Positions 12,658-23,326 of a stretch of 64,000 bases of DNA are shown here, one piece after another; positions within the stretch are counted from its first letter, which is position 1; each line of letters begins with the position of its first letter. A model generated the notes under the pieces. It was not told where the DNA came from. It searched no databases and saw only the letters and a program-made list of their open reading frames with translations. Origin of the DNA: Fistulifera solaris. Lineage: Eukaryota; Bacillariophyta; Bacillariophyceae; Naviculales; Stauroneidaceae. A program made the translations under genes and the position numbers. Location: the NCBI GenBank assembly GCA_030295235.1, contig AP026143.1, positions 124,001-188,000 on the forward strand, read 5' to 3'.

Positions 12658-15600
12658 TTAGTCACTAGGAACAGAAAAGCGATCAACAAAATCTCCGATC
12701 TGTCGGCTCAACCTTGAATGATATTGATCAGCCGCATTGCGGTATTTGATCGTGACCGACCCTTCGTCTTGCAAAAGCGTGTAAATAGTGTCAGCAATCC
12801 CTTCGTCTAGGAATCGAAGACAGTATCGAAGACAAGAAAGTGCCGAGCTCATTGAAACGTCGAAAGGAAAGTCATTCCGGAAAACCTCCAGTACTTTGGG
12901 AATCGTAATCGTCCGCTTGGCCCGGTCCACCGAGACGTTGCGCCGCAAGAAATCAGCTGCAACTGCGGCGAGCTGATCAGCTAAATATTCCGATTGCAGC
13001 ACTGGGATATTTTTGGAGCATGAAGTATCGCCAGTGTGGACCAAAAAGTTAACATTGGGGGAATATGAAGGAAGCGCGAAGCAACGATACGAGTTCGATT
13101 TCTTTGGGGCGTCAGTATACGGAGCTTTCGGCGGATTCGGCTTGCACATATTTCCCCGAATAATGCAGTTGCTGAGCTCAGCTAGCGAAAAAATATCACC
13201 GCCAATTTCGTAGCAAGATGTTCGCATGAAGGATTCGTGCGAGCGCTTGGTAGTGGTCCATTTGCTGTTACCAGCAAAGCATGTTGTAGCAGGCAGTGGT
13301 AGACGTTCACATAGGCGCAAAACGTTTTTGGATCAGAGCGATCCATATCTTGCAGACGAAGCCCTTTCAGTACGCTTGTTGAATCTAAGAAAGCAGTAAG
13401 AGCTTCCGGGTGATGTTGGAGAGAATTGAATTCGAAGGACAATGCGGTCGCCAAGAGCGATTCAATAAAGGTGTGAATTTCGTAATCATGCGCTGGCAGA
13501 TCGAATGCCATTCGTCGATGATTCAACACAACCCTCTTTCTCCATTTCTGGTTACAATGCACATCTGCCCATTTTCCTCTGACTGAAGAAAATGATGAAC
13601 TTTGAAGTCTTTGCCACAACCTTGCTTTTCGTAGTTCTGCTTCAGTTTGTGACATCACTGTGCTTTGAGCCTCGAGAAAAGAAAGTGCATCATCTATTTT
13701 TGATTTCAGTGACGCCCTCGTATCGTCGCTGTTAAGTATCATGTAGTGACAGTGCCACGCAGTTTCTATTGCAAGAATGGGATAACCAGGAATAGGGCTA
13801 TCCGTTCCAGGATCCAAGAAACGCACTTCTTCTATATCCTTCAAAGATATTTCAAACGATGGTTCCGGTGACAGCGGAGCATAAAATACAATGCACTTTT
13901 CGTACAAACCACACCACTCCTCTCTCCAATGGCTTTCCCACAAACAACGCGCAACGAGACACTCAAACAAAACGCTCTTTTTCACGCTAGGTGTGACCCC
14001 GAGTTCTACAGGACCACCCTGTAAAAAGCTCTTGTCCAGCTGCGATTTCAGTAGGATTTGCGATGATAGCAAATTATTGAATATGCTTGCTTCAGCGCAC
14101 TCGGGTGAAACAGTGGACATCCGGGTGAGCATGCTAGAAACTACACGACAAGATTGTTCCGGGGCTGACAATTCGCCAGCAAGAGATGCTGACTGTCCCA
14201 TCCACTGCGACTCCACCCTTTCTGCCCTCTTGATAGCACGATTATTTAAGGGTACGTGCAGATCTTTCTCAGCTCTTCGTCGACTGCGCGGCTTAGCACT
14301 TCGTGGCTCTTTTTGAGGGGGGACATTTCTCGGTCTACCGCTTATCATTGCTTTCCCAGCATTGACGGTACCTTTTCCCACTCTCATACTATGCCTGACA
14401 ACCTTCTTACCAGTTGAAGCAGTTCGAGACTTTACCGACTGGGCTATTTTCCCAATGAAATTGCGACCTTTAGCGGCACGTGTGAGGCGAGCATCGTCTG
14501 ACAAACTTTCAACTTCATCAAATCCGTCCTGGCATTCAGGTTCACCGGCAGAATCCGAGTCGTCGGTTAACTCTGAATCTTCGTCACTCTGATAGAACGA
14601 TCCACTGATATCGTAGTACGGCATTGCCTCCTCACCGGGAGAAGTAGCAACATTATCTGCCTCAGAGTAAATTCGTCGTCTAGGACTGGCCGCGAAGTCG
14701 CGAGGAGCACCATCTTCCTCGACAAAATCTCTACCGTATTCTTCTTCTTCCGCGGTATCTTCTCCGTTTCGACCAATGAGAACAGCCTCTTGAGAGACCG
14801 TATCTCCCTTTGTCGTGGCTGCAGTCACATGAGCACTGGGAACTTGCGATTTTCCACTTTCGGTGAATGATCTTTTTGCGTGTCTTATTGCAGCATCGCT
14901 GTTGCGCCAATTAATCCCCGCTCGCATTATGCGAGATAGATCTCTACCTGTACGAAGGCGCATGAATGCGCTCTTTTCACCGCGTGTTTTGTTACTCTCA
15001 TTCGAGATTCCTTCCGGATCCACCTGCGACGACATCACCCTAACTACGTATGCAAGTTGGCTCATTCGTTCGGCTCGGTTCATCACCTCGATCCATGCAG
15101 GCGCGTCGATCTCTGTACTTTCGTTCAAAAATGTTGCTCGTTTGTTATTTTCATTGTTGTCAGTAACGTAGTCCGTTGAGGCTTTTACCTCAGAGGCAGA
15201 CGGAAGTGTAGATGGAACATCACATATTTCCAAAAATAGGGGATACATCCAGTAGCCACCTTTTTCATCAGATTCAGGAAGATCGGCGTCAGGTATCAGA
15301 TCGTCATCTTGGGCACTATATCCTAGCGCTCGATTGTTTCCTTCTTTCGGGTTGTAAAGACCGAGCATTCTTCCTCCATAGGTTGCCGAACCTTCGCGAG
15401 ATACTCCTACGAGATACTTAGACCATCTTTTATGGCGCAGGTAAAAGGACCCATCCAAGTTTAGGTATGACGACTGCGTAGATTTTCCTCGCTCATTGGC
15501 GTGAATTGTAAAGAAACCATTCTTTGTCGGCACCGACGCAACCCACTTCAACCACCACCCCCTGTGCAGGGAAAGAAATTTTGTTTCTGTGTCCTCGCCT

Positions 15601-17672
15601 ACGAGCTTTATTAGAACCGTGTCGCCGTCTTTAATAAGCCCTGAGTTTTCTGCATTTCCTCGACGTGGCTGGGAACCTCTTGCCTTCTGAATTACTATTG
15701 AGCACGAATTCTGCTCCTGAAGAACGCCGAATCCACCGCCACTAGCCAAGTATGACGACACACGCCCGACGTCATCGTCATCCACCGTCTCCTTCAGGGT
15801 AACGACCTCTCCACTTCGAACATAAATTCCCTCTCCTAGCTCCGCAGCAGCATTTTCATCATCATCTTCCTCGACAGGATACTCTTCGTCCACACCGCCA
15901 TCCTCGTCCTCGATACGCTCATTCAGACCGTATCTAACATCCGAGCTAAGTCTATTGTTTTCCATCCATCTCTTAGCAAGATTACCCGTTTCACTGAAGT
16001 GCGTGTGGCACATTTCAATTTCGACGATATTTGTGAGGTCACACCGATTGTGTTTCTCACTTTCTTTTCAAACGGGATTTCATAAAGAGTCAAATAGATG
16101 GGTTGGCTGCCAAAAGCTTATTCATCCCGAATGGGCGAATGCCAGGTAGGTTACAGCAGTGCCAATCCAAGAAATCAACGTAAGCGCTCCACAATGACAG
16201 CGTGTACGTATCGTCAAGATTCCATTTGATAGCAATTCCTTTCTTTCGACTTTTGATGGATTCCGGGTCTTCAAATATCTCCTCACCAAGGGATGGAGGC
16301 TCTTGTCCTGGAGGTGTAGCAACCACCCGATTCATTCCTTCTTCAACAGGGAAAGCCATATGCGGCTTTTCAAATTTTCCGTCGGATGTTTTCGGACTAC
16401 CGGTAATACTGTAGTGGAATGAGTTGTTTGTCGTCTTGACAAATGCCATTGCAGCACTGACGAAAGCTCGTTGAATCATCCCCATACGAATCGTCTCGCC
16501 GATCTCACAGGCGAAGTACACACGTCCAGTTGGAAGTTTTTTCAGTTTGATTTGAAATTGAAACTCGAATCGACGCTGTTTCCCCGACATGTATTTGCTC
16601 GTTGCCGAGTTTTCAGGAGTTCCTTTTTCCTTGGTAGGATCATCGACATCAGGAGTACGAATTAAAATCATCATTTTCCCATCGAAGTAATCTGTGTTCA
16701 GCGTAAACGGTGTGCTCACGTTAGGGAAAATTCGCTGCTGTGTGCCAGCATCGATCACAAAAAATGGTTCAAGGGCGGGATGGACACTACGCCTTGTCGA
16801 CGTGGCTCCGGTGAACAAGAGGCGCCCGGGAGAAGCGGTTCCCTCCGGAGTACGATCTTGGTCGTCGATTGTTATGCTAGAGCTACGATGACGTAAACTT
16901 ATCGAAGACTGCCGCGAAGGTGTTTTCGGTTCATTCATCTCATCGATCAAAAGATCCTGCTCTTCGTTGAAGTCACGAAGCAATGTACCCGGGATGTAGT
17001 CCGGAGGGTCTGACGACGGGGTGCACTATAGACCCAATTCCTGTTACCTTGCTGATCAGAATTGTTCTCTTCCTTCTTTCTACGTTGGTGCATCCAAGTT
17101 CCCCCAAGTATGCACAAGCAGGTTAGCCAAGCAACACCGGTATATTCCGCAATTTTCCGCATAGCGGGAAGAGCAGCCGGAAAGTAGGCACCCAGAACAA
17201 AACTCGATGACATCAAAAATACCTGCCGCATAGCAACTTCAAAATTGGACACAAATGCTTGGCTCGAGTTCCCAACACTAAGCCTTCCATCGGTATGAAC
17301 AAGAGATCGGTTGCTGCCTGGTAAAAACTGTGGTGGTTGCATCATTTCGTTTCGAGGCGACTGAAGGGGAGGACCTCTCAACCCTCCCATTGCATTCCCG
17401 GCCAAGTCTTCCGTAGTGTGGTTTTGTCGCACGGAATCATGGTCTCCTTGCTCCCCAATGGCGCCGTATTCTTCATTCCGCTGAAATCGATTGGTCAGCC
17501 TTTTCCACGGTCGCGGACGTCCTTTTTTCGTAGATCGTTTGACCCCCTGACTACCCTCCTCCAATGTTTGCCTCTGAATACCGCTTCGTCGTTCGGGTAA
17601 TGGCGTTTCTAGTCTTTGTGGTTCCGACTGAGAGGGGAATGCCTCCGTTCGACTCAAGGATGCATCGGTCAT
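12658..17672 (-). CDS. Large membrane protein with DUF1769, PH-like and DUF547 domains
   Basis: I read this as one gene of about 1,672 aa. From the N-terminus: a polar segment, a hydrophobic hairpin (about 149-190, with SSSFVLGAYFPAALPA), a DUF1769 domain (about 270-540, with CNLPGIRPFG), a long acidic/Ser-rich linker, a PH-like domain (about 1235-1340, with ESHWREEWCGLYEK), and DUF547 (about 1440-1672, with YVNVYHCLLQHALL, SCYEIGGDIFSLAEL and IIRGN). Functions of DUF1769 and DUF547 are not established; the PH module suggests lipid membranes. Four single-base losses interrupt the frame, near 17018 (C-run), 16100 (C-run), 16061 (A-run) and 13267. At each break, adding one base continues the domain smoothly, for example SAPPSSDPPDYIPG at the first. 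Adding four bases also makes the span an exact multiple of three. The start is the ATG MTDASLSRTE. Confidence 0.75.
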
Positions 17673-18395
17673 TGTGACCTTGTGTAAACTGGCAAAAGAA
17701 AGAAGTCTTCCGCGCGATACAGCTCGCTCTCTTGGTTGGTGATGTCAAACTGGTAGTGTTACTTTTTTTTAAAGAGGTTTTTCGATTATCGAGGTTAGTG
17801 ATTGTAGTTTCAAGTGTCAATGCAATCGGAAGGGTGTTTTTTCTGGTTTTTTCTTGTTGAGGGTTCCTTCATCGAAAAGTTCGCGTGAAGGAACAACTTT
17901 GTGTGTGCTCGGTGACGAACGCGGTCACGAGTTGTGTGTCATCCCGTGGTCATTGCCTTTACTCACTGTACGACACTGAGTACAAGAATTTTTGTCTTCA
18001 ACGTTTAGGTTTAAGGTTTAGGGTTTAGGTTTATGGCAAAAGTGAGACGTATCACGCACCGGACATAGGACTGTACCCTGTTCCGTGTTCAGAAAATAAG
18101 ATGAGCTATTTGAAATGGTAATAGACTATCTAAAAACATCAACGTTATCTGGAACATTAATTAGAAGGTTTTCGTTATTAACTATAAAACAACAAAAAGG
18201 TACAGATATAGGATCTATCAGTACAGTACAATCAAAACGGTTATTTGCTGGATGTTGCTCCGCTTGTTTTGTTCATTCGATGTTTTCATTTTTTCGGTTA
18301 TTATTTGCTTTCGTCGGATAGATGATCCTTGTTTTTTAAAAAGGATCTAAAACGAAAGCTATTATCCCGTAACGTCGATTAAATAGAGAACATAA
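17673..18395. promoter_or_regulatory. Divergent intergenic region, DUF1769 gene / anoctamin gene
   Basis: A 723-bp spacer between divergent genes, with no supportable coding frame. It contains a 9-bp stem inverted repeat (GTTCCTTCA at 17863..17871 and TGAAGGAAC at 17886..17894) and a telomere-like tract, listed separately. Both promoters must lie here, but I cannot point to them. Confidence 0.4.
18004..18036 (+). repeat. Interstitial telomere-like heptamer tract
   Basis: Five consecutive imperfect TTTAGGG-like units: TTTAGG, TTTAAGG, TTTAGGG, TTTAGG, TTTATGG. The tract is short and degenerate and could have arisen by chance or by repair with telomeric sequence. Confidence 0.55.
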
Positions 18396-21300
18396 ATGGA
18401 TTTCCGCGTCCCGGTGCCCGGAGGCGAGACCTCGGACGAAGAGAATGATGCGATGGAAACAGTCCCTCTCACGCCGCGTGAATCAACGGCCCCGTCATCC
18501 CAATCCACAGCACTATCCTTGACGGAGAGATCAAAAGGATATCTAGCTTTCTTTCGGTCTCCTATAATTGCGACTGACTCAAACGACTCTTCAGAACAAG
18601 GTTCTGCGGGTGGCAGTTCAAGTAACCAGTTTCGTACCTTCTCGCAACCGCAAAGCAACAAAACCGTCAACAGCAATAGTTCGCCAGTAATACCTTCTCA
18701 TAGTGCGCCGGAGCAATCACGGTACGAGCACTTTGACAATGAACATGCTGCTGACACCTCTCAGAAGGGTCAAAGCTATTATTCAAGTCATTATTATGCT
18801 CAACCTACGCCTCGATCGACAAATCATCGACATCCCACTTCCCCGCCGTCGTCCAACACTTCTCAATCCAATGAAGCGTCAAAATATTCAGACAACTACT
18901 CAGTCATGACTTCTGCAAGTCATTTGCTCGGCGAAAGCTTAATAAGCCCTTCTCAGAGCATACAATCCATGGACGACTACGATGAAGAGGCCGGAATGTA
19001 CGCTGACAATCAAATCGCTCATCAACCAATCCAAAATACGAAGAACTCGCGTGTTTCAATAGTCACCTACCAAGATCCGAATCCGTTTCGCGCTATATGG
19101 AGGAATATTTTGGACGAAAGTTATCTCATAGGGCTTGATGTTGTACGAACCTTGAGGACGTTGAGACATCCACAAACACCTTTGTCACCGCGATCTCGCA
19201 ATCTAACGGATTTATTATACTTGACTCAGCAACATAAGACGAAACTCCAGCAAATCAGTGGAAGTGACTCGTTTGCTAAACCACTCGGGACGGATGATGA
19301 CCGCTTCGATTTCGTTCTTCTTCTGCAGCCGCAGGAAGTGTATGCTTTCTGGTCCGAAATCCTTGACTTTCGAACTGAACTTCTGGGGATTGATGCGGTA
19401 GAAGCAATGGAAAACAATTGGTCATCCTTGTACGACATTCCGAGTCCCTCCCAAGGGCCACTTGGTTCGTTTTCCACCGATGAGACGTCTCATTCGTCGA
19501 ACAGCTCCGAAGCACGGGACGTCGTTGACTTGGGGACTCCTCCAACAGGCATTCATAGGAGAAGGGTGGGAAGTGAAATCCAAGATGCGTCGCCTTCTAC
19601 TATCTCTTCACAGGCCGGTGGTGCTGGAACGAATGCTTTGCATCGCAATTCACCAGGTCTTTACAGTCTCGCCGAATGTAGTCGCATATCCTCGAAAACC
19701 AAAAACAGTCTTTTCGATCGAGCCATGGAGCAGCAGACAACCATCATGTCTACAGAATCAATGAAAAGCCCCGAACCGCGTTCTGACAAAGTCAACGACG
19801 ATGATGCTACTCATGTACCGGCGACCGCACCGGTAATTCCGGCAAGTCAGCAACGTCGACGGTGGGTAACCAGTCCGCAAGCGGATACACGCCTCACGCG
19901 ATTTCTCCTCCTGTTCGTAGTTTGACGCGAGGTGCAAGTACGGTGAAGAGGCCTACGGTTATGCGACCTCTGGGACACTGCATCGGATCCATCGCGGAAG
20001 CGCAGGACCCTAATGTGCTCCGCATTGAAGATATTCCCAACCAGATTATTCCTAGAGGAATAGCAGCCCGTACAAACGGCATGCTGCCGTTCCTGAGTGC
20101 GCTGAAAAGAGGCATTGTCGTCCGTCGACATCGTCCCGGTCAAAACGCCTCCTTTTTCAAACTATCATCGAACGATGGTGGTGACACGATTCAATTTGTA
20201 CCCGTTAACACGGATGCGGCTACTGTTGCGTTCAAGGAGCAGAGAGTCCGGCACAATAAAACGCTCCGAGACGAGGCTAGTGCTGATAATATCTTGCAAG
20301 CGTGGAGCTTTTCGTCTTCAGAGGAAACGGATAAGCACGCAGCAGATCCTTTCTCCGTTCCTGATTACGTCGCCGCCAGACAGTACAGGGATGAAATCAG
20401 CAGGAAAACGTCTTTTTTGAAAAAAGTCAATGATCTAGCAAGTCAAGTTGGCCAGGGGGGTAGTTTCAAGGCATGTGACATTATAGCAGTTCATCCTGCG
20501 CGTAACCAAGATCCTCGATCCAGCTGCGGCGAATGCGGTTCATGTACTTTGAGGAAGTCCAAATCGGATCACGTCGATAAGCTTACGTTCTCTGTTGTGT
20601 TGCGCAATCAGCGCTTAGCAAGAGGAGCATCTTCTAGCGTAGATGAGTTGGAAGAGAAATGGAACAGTGGCGAAGGTAACGAAGCGTTATTTCGATACAT
20701 CGACTTCGAAGTCCCCACAGAAGGAGAATATTGGCTAGTATTCCGGGGCATGCTGCTGCTCCATCGAGACGCTGTTATCGGTCGATTTGCCGAACAACGA
20801 GCAGCTGGAATCGGATGCCACTACCCGCGACTGGAATTGGAGCAGCGCGAACACTTTGATTTAACAAAGCACAATATTCTTCACCAAGACGAATTCCACG
20901 AGCCCGTCACAGCGAGCTATCTGGAAAAACTAATCGTGAAATGGAGAAATCTTGACCCGACATACATGGTTGGATATACTTTGCCAGAAGCCCGACCTCC
21001 TCCTTCTGACTACTTTCTGGGGTTTCGATCACCTGGAACATCGATCTGGAGCCGCTTGCGACAAGCGGGTCTCGAAACGCAACGTGTGTATGCGCTTGAT
21101 CGACGCTCAGTCATGATCAAAAATCCGTTGCCCCAATGATCGACTCATGGATGTCGCTGAGGTTCTTCGTCTCAAACTTAAAACTCGCGATGGTTCTTTC
21201 GCACCGTTCAGAGAAGATATGATAGAGTTTTACCATGACCTAAACGATCCCTTGGAAAAGCTCTCGGGGTCGTGTGATCCGGATGGATTTCAATTTCCTT

Positions 21301-23302
21301 CAGCGTTTCGACAGACAATCATCGACTTTATTGTGGGTTCAAGAATCCGTGATACAGGAGCTGAACTTGGCCAGAATACTGATTTGGGAAAACTGATTCA
21401 AGCGCGGGTCCCACTCCACATGCCCGAAAAACTCGATGCCATTTTCAATTCATGGTTTTACTTCTGGAAGAAAGAGAATTTCTTAGACATCAACCCAACG
21501 TACCTGACTCACTACAAACTGCTCCCAACAGATAAACGCAGTCAGGGGAATACGATTGACAAGCCCACTCTGAGATGGTATCATCGTTTTTTCATTGGCT
21601 GTTTCCATCAACCTCTTGACTCTATCGAACAATACTTTGGCGAGAAGGTAGCTTTCTATTTCGCCTGGCTTCAGCACACAGCGTCGCACTTGATATTGCT
21701 ATCAATCATCGGATTCATTTTATTTCTCTTCCAGATAGGTAGTGGTAACTGGGACCATCCTCTGAGACCATTTTTTGCTATGGTTGTTATGCTGTGGACC
21801 TTTACGGTGCTAACCAACTGGCGAAAACGGGCAAACTACCTGGCTTTTACTTGGGGGACGATGGATTACAAGGAACAAGAAGTTGCTCGTCCTCAATTTT
21901 ATGGTGACTACATTCGCGACGAGATTACTGGCGAGTGGGTTGTAACATATCCAAAATGGAAACGTTGGCTGAAGTACATGATTTCGTTCCCATTGACAAT
22001 AATCTTCACTTGCGGTACGCTCATTATCATTCTCTGGGTCCATTCGAATCGAGATCTTCAGCTTGTTGCATACCTCAACTCCAATCCTGAAGGCATGGAA
22101 GTACACGGCATCGACGCCATTACGGAGAAAAAGCAGGTTGTGGAGGTTGAACTAACGAAAGAAAATCTCTTGGATCCTTACTTCTGGTACCTTGTCGTCG
22201 GCATGCCAGCAATGCTAGGTCTGTGCTTCCCTTTGCTCAACTTCGTGTTGATGAAGTTGTCAGTTTGCTTGAATGACTTCGAGAATTACAGAACTGAGTC
22301 GGAATATCGCTCTTTTCTGATAATCAAAGTATTCTCCTTCAGATTCGTTTGCTATTTCGGCACTCTTTATTATTATGCATTCGTTTCAGTGGGAGATAAG
22401 ACATCAATCCAGAATGGGATTTTGCGTGTGGCTTCAGGAGTCTTGGTTTACACCACGGTTGCTCAGTGGTGGCAAAACTTTGTGCACGTTTGCTTTCCCA
22501 TGCTAATCCGCCACCTGCGCTGTAAACGTCGAGAAAACGTGCTTACAGCTGAGTTGCGCGCCATCGAGGAAGAAGAAGAGGAAATCAGCCGCTCTGCTTT
22601 CACGAAAGACAAAGAAGAAATTAGAAAGCGACAGACGATCCTTATTAATAAGCGCCTTCTGCTTGAACAAGCCCAGGACGATGTTTGGAGCGAGCTCCTT
22701 AATCCGCAGCATGACAGCTTTCCAGAGTATATTCAAGCAGTTGTCCAGTTCACGTATGTGTCATGTTTCAGCGTGGTCTTACCAATAACTCCCTTGTTGT
22801 GTCTCTTTAACTATCTCGTCAGCATGCGCCTAGACGCATACAAGCTCTGTAAAGGGAGACGGAGACCTCTCGCCGAGAAGACTGGCGGAATCGGGGTGTG
22901 GGAACACTTGCTGCATATTGTCGCTGTCATTTCGATCCTTACAAATTGCTGGCTCATGGGATTCACCAGCTCCCAGTTCACGTGGATTGCTGATTCAGCA
23001 AATTACGTTACACTTTTGCGGTTGTTGTCGGTTGGGAACACATCATGCTTCTCATAAAATACATTGTGCAACAATCAGTTTCTCCTCTTCCTTCGTGCGT
23101 CAGAGATGCCATGAAACGCGAACAGTTTGAGCTGGATCAGCAACGAAATTCCAACATCATGGCACGTCGCCTGCAGCACCAACGTGAAGATGAGCTTAAA
23201 GAAAGCCTGACTCGAAAGAGAACCAGCAATCAAAGCTCGACTAGCAGAAATAGCTCAAATACAAAAAAGCGCTTAAATGGGAGACATGGAATGCGGGTAT
23301 AA
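18396..23302 (+). CDS. TMEM16/anoctamin family membrane protein
   Basis: Calcium-activated channel or lipid scramblase family, acting in a cellular membrane. Exon 1 is 18396..19861. A 59-nt intron (19862..19920, GTGGGT donor, pyrimidine-rich TAG acceptor) restores frame into exon 2, ending at 23302; total about 1,615 aa. Residues 1 to about 490 are Ser-rich and disordered. The anoctamin core starts with the N-terminal cytosolic domain (DRLMDVAEVLRLKLKTR, FREDMIEFYHDL), then IEQYFGEKVAFYFAWLQ ahead of the helices, and ends with GWEHIMLLIKYIVQQ. Two single-base shifts occur: one base too many in the A5 run 21119..21123, and one too few in the T4 run 23014..23017. They cancel overall. The long Ser-rich head is unusual compared with animal anoctamins. 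Channel versus scramblase activity cannot be told from sequence alone. Confidence 0.87.
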
Positions 23303-23326
23303 AGTCACATAAATATAGACCTTAGC

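Noticed and set aside
16984-17040. A 22-nt GT...AG segment as an intron in the DUF1769 gene
   Set aside because: Too short for splicing and does not restore the required phase; a one-base C-run change does.
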